A stretch of DNA of 7,325 nt. Source: Clostridia bacterium. GTDB lineage: Bacteria; Bacillota_A; Clostridia; Christensenellales; Aristaeellaceae. Shown in pieces: positions 1 through 4,997 of this stretch. The first letter of the stretch is position 1. The number at the start of each line of letters is the position of its first letter. The DNA lies in contig JAFQGN010000182.1 of the NCBI GenBank assembly GCA_017398245.1, forward strand, positions 1-7,325, in the 5' to 3' direction. The notes under the pieces are model-generated. The model worked only from the letters and a program-made list of their open reading frames with translations. It did not search any database and was not told the origin of the DNA. The position numbers were made by a program, and so were the translations under genes.

Positions 1-225
1 ATCTACGCGCTGGACAAGGTAGCCCCCGGTACGGCGAACGACGACACGCTGCTCTACGGCGTGGAAGTCAAATTCTACAATATGGAAGTGGAAGTGGACG
101 AGAAGCTGGAAAGCCGCCACAAGGGCCTGTACATCATCGGCGACGGCAGCGGCATCACCCATTCCCTCTCCCATGCCTCGGCCAGCGGCGTGCACGTTGC
201 GCGCAACATTGCAGAGCACATCTAA
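1..225 (+). CDS. FAD-dependent oxidoreductase (COG2509-like), C-terminal fragment
   Basis: Only the last 74 codons lie in the window; the frame is open from base 1 and ends in TAA at 223-225. The segment GLYIIGDGSGITHSLSHASA (residues 42-61) is the glycine-rich GD motif that contacts FAD near the C-terminus of two-dinucleotide-binding flavoproteins. The combination of GDGSG with a following S-(H/Q)-A-S-A-S-G helix is typical of the uncharacterised FAD-dependent dehydrogenases of the COG2509 type that are common in Clostridia. The FAD-binding N-terminus and any substrate residues are off the left edge, so the substrate is unknown. The protein is presumably cytoplasmic, since nothing membrane-like is visible in this part. 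It converges with the kinase gene on the other strand and ends just before their shared terminator. The flavoprotein call is firm; the exact subfamily is an inference from memory of the motif. Confidence 0.8.
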   Translation: MYALDKVAPGTANDDTLLYGVEVKFYNMEVEVDEKLESRHKGLYIIGDGSGITHSLSHASASGVHVARNIAEHI

Positions 226-230
226 ACAGA

Positions 231-270
231 AACCCCGTCCTGTGCACGCGCACCGGGCGGGGTATTTTTT
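231..270 (+). terminator. Intrinsic terminator shared by convergent genes
   Basis: The arms ACCCCGTCC (232-240) and GGGCGGGGT (255-263) pair over 9 bp with one T-G wobble, and GTGC/GCAC pairs again inside the loop. ATTTTTT follows at 264-270, giving a U-tract for the rightward flavoprotein gene. Read leftward, the hairpin is followed by TTTCTGTTT, so it may also stop transcription of the kinase gene, whose stop codon is at 272-274. Confidence 0.85.
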
Positions 271-271
271 C

Positions 272-787
272 TTATATCCGGATATCTACCGCATACTCTT
301 CGTCGATGTAAATGCAATTGACACCGTGTTCTTGCGCAAGGGCAAGCATCTGCGCGTTGTCGGAGAGCACATTCTCCATAGTGCAGTCCGCATCGTCCAT
401 GCGGCGTTCGACGACGCCGGCGTACTTTTTGATATCAGCAAAATGCTTGCGGATATAGGATTCGCTCATCACGAGGCAGTAATGGCGAATGTTCGCCAGG
501 TATTCCGGCGCAAAGTCCTTCTGCCAGTCAAAGGGGATGTAGCAACCTTCCACAATCAGGTTCTGGTCGTTTTCGATCGCCGTTTTGATCATTTCGCGCA
601 CGACAGGCCAGAGGAAAGCCGTCAGCTCGGCATCGTCGCTCGTGGGAGTAAGGGAGGTATATCCGCTTCGGATCAGGCCCATTTTCAGATGATCGATCGA
701 AAGATACGGATATTTGTATTCTTCGAGCAGTTTTTGCGCAAGCGCCGTTTTGCCTGTATGCGAAGCCCCGGTAAGCAGAACGATCAT
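272..787 (-). CDS. Small P-loop nucleotide kinase (adenylate kinase-like / AAA_33 type)
   Basis: A 171-aa cytoplasmic P-loop protein. It opens with MIVLLTGASHTGKTALAQKL, a beta strand followed by a Walker A motif G-A-S-H-T-G-K-T at residues 7-14. Asp32 in LSIDHLKMG sits where small kinases bind the phosphate acceptor, and LIVEG (77-81) is a Walker B-like strand. A basic stretch near 110-130 (YIRKHFADIKKYAG, then VERR) resembles a LID region. Proteins like this are often auto-labelled adenylate kinase or 2-phosphoglycerate kinase; the acceptor cannot be told from sequence. The start was chosen at the ATG at 785-787 because GGAGG lies 6 nt upstream of it. An in-frame ATG 60 nt farther upstream would place start and leader over the predicted promoter. 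It appears to be a single-gene unit between the terminator at 849-883 and the shared terminator at 231-270. Zeta-toxin-like or antibiotic phosphotransferase roles are possible, but no partner gene is present. Confidence 0.82.
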   Translation of the reverse strand: MIVLLTGASHTGKTALAQKLLEEYKYPYLSIDHLKMGLIRSGYTSLTPTSDDAELTAFLWPVVREMIKTAIENDQNLIVEGCYIPFDWQKDFAPEYLANIRHYCLVMSESYIRKHFADIKKYAGVVERRMDDADCTMENVLSDNAQMLALAQEHGVNCIYIDEEYAVDIRI

Positions 788-818
788 TTTCAACCTCCGC
801 AGTGCGTGATAGGACAAA

Positions 819-847
819 AGCATAGCATAAAGGGGGCGCACATGCAA
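819..847 (-). promoter_or_regulatory. Predicted sigma-70-type promoter of the kinase gene
   Basis: On the minus strand TTGCAT (847-842) is followed after 17 nt by TATGCT (824-819), close to TTGACA-N17-TATAAT. Predicted transcription start is near 812, about 25 nt upstream of the kinase ATG. The -35 box begins only a few bases past the U-tract of the upstream gene's terminator. Confidence 0.55.
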
Positions 848-848
848 G

Positions 849-883
849 AAAAAGGCACGGAAGAGATATCTTTCGTGCCTTTT
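849..883 (-). terminator. Intrinsic terminator of the aldo/keto reductase gene
   Basis: The arms AAAGGCACG (851-859) and CGTGCCTTT (874-882), plus A850-T883, form a perfect 10-bp stem. On the minus strand it is followed by TTTTTCTT. It starts 12 nt downstream of the reductase stop codon, so most transcription should end here rather than continue into the kinase gene. Confidence 0.85.
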
Positions 884-895
884 GAATTACAGTTT

Positions 896-2017
896 TCAGC
901 CTTCGAGCTGTTCGGCGCAGGACTTGAGCTGCTCGATGATATTGATATGCTGCGGGCAGGCGGATTCGCACTGGCCGCAGGCGATGCAATCGGAAGCCTT
1001 GCCGCCCTTATTGGTGGCCCAGCCGTAGCTGCGCTTGGAGGCCTCGGCGTTGCCGTATACCTTCAGATCGTTCATCGCGGCGAAAACGCCGGGGATGTTG
1101 ATCTGCTGCGGGCAATCCTTGGTGCAGTAGTTGCAGCGGGTGCAGGGGATGCGCTCGATGGCGTTGAGCGCATCTACCGCGTCGGCCACGGTCTTGCGCT
1201 CGGATTCGTTCAGGGGCTGGAAATTGGCCATGGTCTTGAGGTTGTCCTTCATCTGATCGATATTGGACATGCCGCTGAGCACGGTCACGAGGCCCTCCAG
1301 AGAGGCGGCGTAGCGGATGGCCCAGGAGGAGAGGGACGCCTCGGCATCGGCCTTCTTGAAGACGGAGGAGACGGATTCGGGCAGGTTGGACAAGTAGCCG
1401 CCCTTGACCGGTTCCATGATGATGACGGGCTTGCCGTACTTGCGCGCCACTTCATAGCACTTGCGGGACTGGACGCTCTCGCTCTCCCAGTCGGCATAGT
1501 TGATCTGCAGCTGCACGAATTCGGCCTCGGGATGCGCGATGAGCACCTTTTCGAGGGCGTCGGCGGTATCGTGCATGGAGAAGCCGATATGCTTGACCAG
1601 GCCCTTGGCCTTGAGCTCCTGCGCGAATTCCCAGATGCCATAGTCGTCGAAATACTTGGTGCGATCGTTGCCCAGGTTATGGAGCAGATAGAAATCGAAA
1701 TAGCCGGCGCCGGTGCGCTCCAGAGAGGTGTAGAACATCTGCTTTGCTTCTTCGGCGTTCTTCGCACCGGCCCAGGCGGGCAACTTGGTGGCCAGCTGGA
1801 ACTTTTCGCGCGGATAGCGCTCGACCAGCGCGGTCTTGACGGCCATTTCGGACTTGCCGCCAATATAGCCGTAGGCGGTATCGAAATAGGTAAAGCCGGC
1901 ATCGAGGAACATGTCGACCATGGTCTTCATCTGTTCGACGTCCACTTCTTCGCCGAGCATGGGCAGGCGCATGAGGCCGAAACCGAGTTTGCGGATGTCT
2001 TCGCCAAGGTATGCCAT
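896..2017 (-). CDS. Aldo/keto reductase with C-terminal 2x[4Fe-4S] domain (COG1453 type)
   Basis: A 373-aa cytoplasmic oxidoreductase. Residues 1 to about 285 form an aldo/keto reductase TIM barrel. The catalytic tetrad is visible as Asp46 and Tyr51 (FDTAYGY), Lys78 (ATKLP) and His113 (YLLHNLG), which normally transfer hydride from NADPH to a carbonyl. After the barrel come two ferredoxin motifs: C292-x2-C295-x2-C298-x3-C302-P and C344-x2-C347-x2-C350-x3-C354-P, enough cysteines for two [4Fe-4S] clusters. This barrel-plus-ferredoxin architecture is a known anaerobe family, usually annotated 'aldo/keto reductase, 4Fe-4S binding'. Its substrate and the electron partner of the clusters are generally unknown. 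Length is normal and no key residue is missing. The start ATG has AGGAG 9 nt upstream. It is a single-gene unit with its own promoter (2063-2092) and terminator (849-883), divergent from the ArsR/ABC operon. Confidence 0.93.
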   Translation of the reverse strand: MAYLGEDIRKLGFGLMRLPMLGEEVDVEQMKTMVDMFLDAGFTYFDTAYGYIGGKSEMAVKTALVERYPREKFQLATKLPAWAGAKNAEEAKQMFYTSLERTGAGYFDFYLLHNLGNDRTKYFDDYGIWEFAQELKAKGLVKHIGFSMHDTADALEKVLIAHPEAEFVQLQINYADWESESVQSRKCYEVARKYGKPVIIMEPVKGGYLSNLPESVSSVFKKADAEASLSSWAIRYAASLEGLVTVLSGMSNIDQMKDNLKTMANFQPLNESERKTVADAVDALNAIERIPCTRCNYCTKDCPQQINIPGVFAAMNDLKVYGNAEASKRSYGWATNKGGKASDCIACGQCESACPQHINIIEQLKSCAEQLEG

Positions 2018-2062
2018 TTGGTTTCACTCCTGTTTGTTTATTTTGCGCGGGTTTGCATCTGT

Positions 2063-2092
2063 ATGATAGCATATTTGCGGCCGTTCGTCCAA
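2063..2092 (-). promoter_or_regulatory. Predicted promoter of the aldo/keto reductase gene
   Basis: On the minus strand TTGGAC (2092-2087) is followed after 18 nt by TATCAT (2068-2063). Predicted start is near 2056, leaving a leader of about 40 nt that contains AGGAG. It is divergent from, and about 45 bp away from, the -35 box of the ArsR promoter. Confidence 0.55.
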
Positions 2093-2124
2093 TACCGTGT
2101 GCGTTATTTATTTTAACGATTTCG

Positions 2125-2154
2125 CATCCATATTAGAATTGACGCAGATGGATG
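2125..2154. promoter_or_regulatory. 7-bp inverted repeat around the ArsR -35 box, possible operator
   Basis: CATCCAT (2125-2131) and ATGGATG (2148-2154) are perfect inverted copies separated by 16 bp, with half-site centres 23 bp apart. The dyad centre falls beside the -35 box of the arsR promoter (2139-2144), where a bound repressor would block RNA polymerase. ArsR proteins commonly repress their own operon through dyads at the promoter. A repeat of this size can arise by chance in a region this long, so it is only a candidate. Confidence 0.35.
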
Positions 2155-2168
2155 GAAAGAGGTATAAT
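2139..2168 (+). promoter_or_regulatory. Promoter of the ArsR-ABC exporter operon
   Basis: TTGACG (2139-2144) is followed after 18 nt by a perfect TATAAT (2163-2168), with predicted start near 2175. It lies over the first in-frame ATG of the regulator frame (2152), so that ATG would not be present in the mRNA. Confidence 0.8.
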
Positions 2169-2180
2169 ACCCCTTACGCG

Positions 2181-2188
2181 AAAGGAGG
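2181..2188 (+). promoter_or_regulatory. Strong Shine-Dalgarno that sets the ArsR start
   Basis: AAAGGAGG lies between the promoter and the coding region. It is 11 nt upstream of an in-frame TTG (2200-2202), which is slightly long. A second GGAGG (2202-2206) lies 5 nt before an in-frame GTG (2212-2214), so GTG is the alternative start. Confidence 0.7.
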
Positions 2189-2199
2189 AACCAAGGGAA

Positions 2200-2559
2200 T
2201 TGGAGGAAAAAGTGCTCAAGGCGCTGGGCGACCCGAAGCGCTACCAGCTGCTTAGGTTCATGTCGGAGCGCAGCTATTGCGTGGGCGCGCTGGCCATGCG
2301 CAGCTCGCTTTCGGAATCGGCCGTTTCGCAGCATTTGAAGATTCTGCGCGAAGCCGGGCTGGTCTACGGCGTGAAGCGGGGCTATTACACCCATTACGAG
2401 GTGGACAAGGCCGCGCTGCAGGCGGTGATCGCCGAGCTGAGCGCGCTGCTGGAGACCGATCGCGGCCCCTGTGACGGGCCGTTTTACGGCTGTCCGGAAT
2501 CGGAAGCCATCCGCTGCAGGGCGTATGTTTCGCCCGAAAACAGAAAAACGAAGGAATGA
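2200..2559 (+). CDS. ArsR/SmtB-family winged-helix repressor
   Basis: About 119 aa, the usual size for ArsR repressors. Residues 3-20 (EKVLKALGDPKRYQLLRF) are the family's opening helix with the A-L-G-D-P-x-R signature. Residues about 36-55 form the helix-turn-helix (SLSESAVSQHLKILREAGLV), and 56-68 are the wing (GVKRGYYTHYEV). These proteins bind promoter DNA as dimers and release it when a ligand binds. Cys27 matches the first cysteine of the arsenic-sensing ELCVCDL motif, but the second is replaced by Gly. Three more cysteines (about 91, 98 and 106) sit in a C-terminal tail (PCDGPFYGCPE, then IRCRAY). Metal or thiol sensing is therefore possible but unproven. Start: TTG with an upstream AAAGGAGG; the ATG at 2152 is excluded because the promoter covers it. 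The stop codon lies 8 nt before the preferred exporter ATG, so the two form an operon and the exporter is its likely target. Confidence 0.88.
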   Translation: MEEKVLKALGDPKRYQLLRFMSERSYCVGALAMRSSLSESAVSQHLKILREAGLVYGVKRGYYTHYEVDKAALQAVIAELSALLETDRGPCDGPFYGCPESEAIRCRAYVSPENRKTKE

Positions 2560-2567
2560 AAGACGCT

Positions 2568-4301
2568 ATGCTCAAACGATTTATCCGCTACTACAAGCCC
2601 CATAAGAAGATGCTGGCGCTGGACATGCTGGCTTCGCTGTGCATATCCATCATCGGCATGGTATACCCGGTGATGACCAACCGCATGCTCAACGTGTACA
2701 TTCCCGAAAAGATGTATGCGACGATCATCTGGGCCGGTCTTGGCGTTTTGGCGCTGTACGCCGTGCGCATGATGCTGAACTACTTTATCCAGTACTACGG
2801 CCATGTCATCGGCGTAAAAATGCAGAGCCAGATGAGACGCGATCTGTTCGCCCATCTGGAAAAGCTGCCGTTCTCCTTCTACGACAACAACGAGACCGGC
2901 CGCATCATGAGCCGCCTGACGACCGACCTGTTCGAAGTGTGCGAACTGGCGCACCACGGCCCGGAAAACCTGCTGATCAGCACGATCATGATCGTGCTTT
3001 CGTTCTCGTATCTGTGCTCGATCGACTGGCTGCTGACGCTGATCATCTTCGCGTGTGTGCCGATCCTCGTGATCGTGACGCTGCATTTCCGCAAGCCCAT
3101 GTCCAAGGCCTTTGACGACAGGCGCAAGTCCACCGCCACTATCAACGCGGCTGTGGAAAGCTCCATCACCGGCATCCGCGTGACGAAGGCCTATACCAAC
3201 GCCGAAAAGGAAAAAGAGAAGTTCGCCGTGGGCGATGAGCAGTTTGTGGATGCTTCCAAGCGCGCCTACAGCGCCATGGGCAAGTACCATTCCTCCACTT
3301 CCTTCGTGACCGAAGTGTTCAATGTCATTATTCTGATCGCGGGCGGTCTGTTCCTGTATTCCGGCCGCATCTCCTTTGGCGATTATTCCACCTTCATCGT
3401 TTCCATCAACCTGTTCATCGGCCCGGTGAACACGCTGATCAACTTCATGGAATCGTTCCAGAACGGCGCGAGCGGCTTCAAGCGCTTCTGCGAGATCATG
3501 GACGAAGAGCCCGAGAAGGACAGCAAGGGCGCGAAGGAACTCAGGAACGTCAAGGGCGAGATCGAGTTCAAGGACGTGACGTATTCCTACGATCCTTCCA
3601 AGGAAGTTCTGCACGATGTGAACCTGAAGCTGGCGCAGGGCCGCAAGCTGGCGCTGGTCGGCCCCTCCGGCGGCGGCAAGACCACGCTGTGCCACCTGCT
3701 GCCCAACTTCTACAAGCTGCGCAAGGGCGACGGCTCCATCCTGATCGACGGTCAGGATCTGCGTGACCTGACGATGGAATCGGTCCGCCGCAACATCGGC
3801 ATCGTGCAGCAGGATGTGTTCCTGTTTGTGGGCACGATCCGCGAAAACATCCGCTACGGCCGTCTGGACGCGACCGACGAGGAAGTGTACGAAGCGGCGA
3901 AGAAGGCCAATATCCACGATTATGTGATGACGCTGGAAAAGGGCTACGACACCGAGATCGGCGAGCGCGGCGTGAAGCTTTCCGGCGGTCAGAAGCAGAG
4001 GCTGAGCATCGCGCGCGTATTCCTGAAGGATCCGGCAATTTTGATTCTGGACGAAGCGACGAGCGCGCTGGACAACACCACCGAGGTGCTCATTCAGGAA
4101 GCGCTGGACGAACTTTGCAAGGGCCGCACGACGCTGGTCGTCGCGCACAGGCTTTCCACGATCCGCAATGCGGACGAGATCGCCGTGGTGATGAACGGCA
4201 AGATCTGCGAACGCGGCACGCACGAGGAGCTCATCGAAAAGGGCGGCACGTACAAGGATCTGTACGCCCTGCAGTTCCGCGATAACGATACCTTCGCATA
4301 A
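2568..4301 (+). CDS. ABC exporter half-transporter (type I, TMD-NBD fusion)
   Basis: About 577 aa, the normal length for a fused membrane-plus-ATPase exporter that works as a homodimer or heterodimer in the cytoplasmic membrane. The N-terminal half has six hydrophobic segments (roughly residues 20-43, 52-76, 132-152, 154-173, 249-266 and 276-293). The ATPase half shows Walker A GPSGGGKT (about 365-372), Q-loop VQQD (about 413-416), signature LSGGQ (about 471-475), Walker B ILILDE (about 491-496) with its catalytic Glu, D-loop SALD, and switch His in AHRLST (about 527). All motifs are intact, so it should hydrolyse ATP. Start: the ATG at 2568 fits the family opening MLKRFIRYYKPHKK and has AAGGA 12 nt upstream. 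An ATG at 2556 that overlaps the regulator stop as ATGA has that AAGGA directly abutting it and is less likely. No second half-transporter follows, which suggests a homodimer. The substrate is unknown; the ArsR neighbour suggests export of a toxic compound or metal complex. Confidence 0.95.
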   Translation: MLKRFIRYYKPHKKMLALDMLASLCISIIGMVYPVMTNRMLNVYIPEKMYATIIWAGLGVLALYAVRMMLNYFIQYYGHVIGVKMQSQMRRDLFAHLEKLPFSFYDNNETGRIMSRLTTDLFEVCELAHHGPENLLISTIMIVLSFSYLCSIDWLLTLIIFACVPILVIVTLHFRKPMSKAFDDRRKSTATINAAVESSITGIRVTKAYTNAEKEKEKFAVGDEQFVDASKRAYSAMGKYHSSTSFVTEVFNVIILIAGGLFLYSGRISFGDYSTFIVSINLFIGPVNTLINFMESFQNGASGFKRFCEIMDEEPEKDSKGAKELRNVKGEIEFKDVTYSYDPSKEVLHDVNLKLAQGRKLALVGPSGGGKTTLCHLLPNFYKLRKGDGSILIDGQDLRDLTMESVRRNIGIVQQDVFLFVGTIRENIRYGRLDATDEEVYEAAKKANIHDYVMTLEKGYDTEIGERGVKLSGGQKQRLSIARVFLKDPAILILDEATSALDNTTEVLIQEALDELCKGRTTLVVAHRLSTIRNADEIAVVMNGKICERGTHEELIEKGGTYKDLYALQFRDNDTFA

Positions 4302-4310
4302 AAAAAATGG

Positions 4311-4342
4311 GCCCTGCTCCTTCGGGAGCGGGGCTTTTCTTT
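4311..4342 (+). terminator. Intrinsic terminator of the ArsR-ABC operon
   Basis: GCCCTGCTCC (4311-4320), a TTCG tetraloop, and GGAGCGGGGC (4325-4334) form a 10-bp stem with one T-G wobble. TTTTCTTT follows. It starts 9 nt after the exporter stop codon. Confidence 0.93.
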
Positions 4343-4378
4343 GCTTGTTATCGTTGCGGTGGTTATACTCCAAAAACT

Positions 4379-4397
4379 AAAAAAAGCGCCGGAGCGC
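4379..4397 (-). terminator. Short terminator-like hairpin at the end of the candidate RNA
   Basis: On the minus strand GCGC-TCCG-GCGC (4397-4386) is a 4-bp GC stem capped by a UNCG-type tetraloop and followed by seven T residues (4385-4379). The U-tract is strong and the stem is short, so termination efficiency is uncertain. It faces the ABC operon terminator. Confidence 0.5.
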
Positions 4398-4417
4398 GAT
4401 GCGATTTTCCCAAAACT

Positions 4418-4497
4418 GAAATGACCCTTGACTGCTTCATTTTGCGATCCTTGTCTTTCTTTACAAACTCGGATCATCCACAGCCAAGGGTCATTTC
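4418..4497 (-). repeat. Long imperfect inverted repeat, 17-bp arms
   Basis: GAAATGACCCTTGACTG (4418-4434) and CAGCCAAGGGTCATTTC (4481-4497) are inverted copies with one difference, which is A-C on the plus strand but a G-U pair in minus-strand RNA. The 46-nt interior holds a second nested stem: GATCC (4446-4450) with GGATC (4471-4475), and inside it TTGT (4451-4454) with ACAA (4463-4466). Confidence 0.85.
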
Positions 4498-4636
4498 CAT
4501 TCCTTCTTGGTATCTAACATCATTTTGTGTACCTCTCTTTCTTCGGATTCGGCTTGGCTTTCCTGTGCTGTCTTTCCTCTTTCACATCATCCGGTATGAT
4601 TTGCATCAATGTTTTAGATCATGCTTCGAAGGATTC

Positions 4637-4661
4637 ATTGGTTTCCTGAAATTGGTTTCCT
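4637..4661. repeat. Tandem pair of an 11-bp direct repeat
   Basis: ATTGGTTTCCT occurs at 4637-4647 and again at 4651-4661, separated by GAA, a period of 14 bp. It lies in the loop of the 4616-4668 hairpin within the candidate RNA. No function is recognised. Confidence 0.9.
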
Positions 4662-4776
4662 ATGATCTTCTATCGTAATGGGAAAGACGGCTGGGAGATT
4701 GCCTTGCCGGAACAGAGCCTTCAGTGGGTTCCTTTCACCTCGTACATTGGACTCACCCTCTCTGTTTTCTGGCTTT

Positions 4777-4805
4777 ATTATAAGGCAGGTTGCACTGTTT
4801 TGCAA
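4777..4805 (-). promoter_or_regulatory. Predicted promoter reading into the candidate RNA
   Basis: On the minus strand TTGCAA (4805-4800) is followed after exactly 17 nt by a perfect TATAAT (4782-4777), with predicted start near 4770. No protein gene lies downstream on this strand before the U-tract hairpin at 4379-4397. Confidence 0.65.
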
Positions 4806-4807
4806 CC
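4788..4807. promoter_or_regulatory. 20-bp palindrome over the -35 box, possible operator
   Basis: GGTTGCA (4788-4794) and TGCAACC (4801-4807) are perfect inverted repeats around a 6-bp centre. The palindrome covers the -35 box and part of the spacer of the minus-strand promoter, the size and place expected for a dimeric repressor site. Which regulator would bind is unknown; it does not match the dyad upstream of the ArsR gene. Confidence 0.5.
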
Positions 4808-4872
4808 CCGTAATTGTGCATAAAGTTTAAGGCTCTTCTTCTGTGCATTCCACAGAAATTTACATTTAAGTA

Positions 4873-4901
4873 TTGACGTGCGTTTTTGACTTTGATAAAA
4901 T
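4873..4901 (+). promoter_or_regulatory. Near-consensus promoter with no gene behind it
   Basis: TTGACG (4873-4878) is followed after 17 nt by TAAAAT (4896-4901), with predicted start near 4908. A hairpin terminator begins at 4911. A 7-bp stem, TTCTGTG (4839-4845) with CACAGAA (4851-4857), lies just upstream of the -35 box. The 71 nt between this promoter and the divergent one at 4777-4805 hold no other recognised feature. Confidence 0.65.
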
Positions 4902-4910
4902 ATTAGTGTT

Positions 4911-4937
4911 GGGCTGCAAAAGGCAGCCCTGTTTTTG
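4911..4937 (+). terminator. Rightward intrinsic terminator directly after a promoter
   Basis: GGGCTGC (4911-4917) and GCAGCCC (4923-4929) form a perfect 7-bp stem with a 5-nt loop, followed by TGTTTTTG. It is oriented to stop plus-strand transcription from the promoter at 4873-4901, giving a predicted transcript of only about 30 nt. Confidence 0.75.
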
Positions 4938-4941
4938 TTTC

Positions 4942-4980
4942 AAAAAGACCCCCGGGAATTCGTTTCCCCGGGGGTCTTTT
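4942..4980 (-). terminator. Strong bidirectional terminator after the glycoside hydrolase gene
   Basis: AAAAGACCCCCGGG (4943-4956) and CCCGGGGGTCTTTT (4967-4980) form a perfect 14-bp stem. T-runs occur in both reading directions. It starts 17 nt past the stop codon of the minus-strand hydrolase gene and also backs up the rightward terminator at 4911-4937. Confidence 0.9.
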
Positions 4981-4997
4981 ATTTCGACGTTCGCAGG

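Larger units (their letters stand above)
4379..4770 (-). ncRNA. Candidate structured non-coding RNA, about 390 nt, unidentified
   Basis: I do not recognise this as a known RNA family. It is bounded by a minus-strand promoter (TTGCAA-N17-TATAAT, 4805-4777) and a U-tract hairpin (4397-4379), and is clearly more AT-rich than the flanking genes. Read 5' to 3' on the minus strand it can form several hairpins. In the 5' domain AACAGAG (4766-4760) pairs with CTCTGTT (4717-4711). AGATCAT (4668-4662) pairs with ATGATCT (4622-4616). ATCAT (4600-4596) pairs with ATGAT (4590-4586). A long 17-bp stem joins 4497-4481 with 4434-4418. In that stem the single non-Watson-Crick position is a G-U pair only when read from the minus strand. 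An alternative is short peptides: a 10-codon frame (4638-4606) with AGGA 5 nt upstream overlaps a 28-codon lysine/arginine-rich frame (4606-4520) as TGATG. A decayed mobile or interspersed repeat is also possible. Confidence 0.42.

Noticed and set aside
173..2116. A long plus-strand open frame (about 650 codons) opposite the kinase and the aldo/keto reductase
   Set aside because: It spans two well-supported genes on the other strand and their terminators and promoters. Its protein is a low-complexity antisense image of GC-rich coding sequence with no recognised domain, and no ribosome binding site supports it.
2152..2199. N-terminal extension of the ArsR protein to the ATG at 2152
   Set aside because: The promoter -10 box (2163-2168) lies downstream of this ATG, so it should not be in the message, and the extra residues do not look like the family's N-terminus.
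2556..2567. Exporter start at the ATG overlapping the regulator stop (ATGA)
   Set aside because: AAGGA directly abuts this ATG, leaving no room for ribosome binding; the ATG 12 nt later fits the family N-terminus better. Translational coupling remains possible.
2484..4373. A minus-strand open frame of about 630 codons opposite the ABC exporter
   Set aside because: The exporter has every ATPase motif intact on the plus strand. The antisense frame is rich in Ala, His, Val and Leu, without domains, and starts inside the operon terminator region.
4418..4497. Inverted repeats as the terminal repeats of an intact insertion sequence
   Set aside because: Only 46 nt lie between the arms, with no transposase and no visible target duplication, so it is a hairpin rather than element ends.
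4637..4661. Direct repeat pair as a small CRISPR array
   Set aside because: Only two 11-bp copies with a 3-bp spacer; far too short for CRISPR repeats or spacers, and no cas genes are present.
4307..4678. A 123-codon plus-strand frame starting in the exporter's terminator
   Set aside because: The start lies at the edge of the terminator hairpin, there is no Shine-Dalgarno, and the product has no recognised motif. Promoter evidence in this block favours the minus strand.
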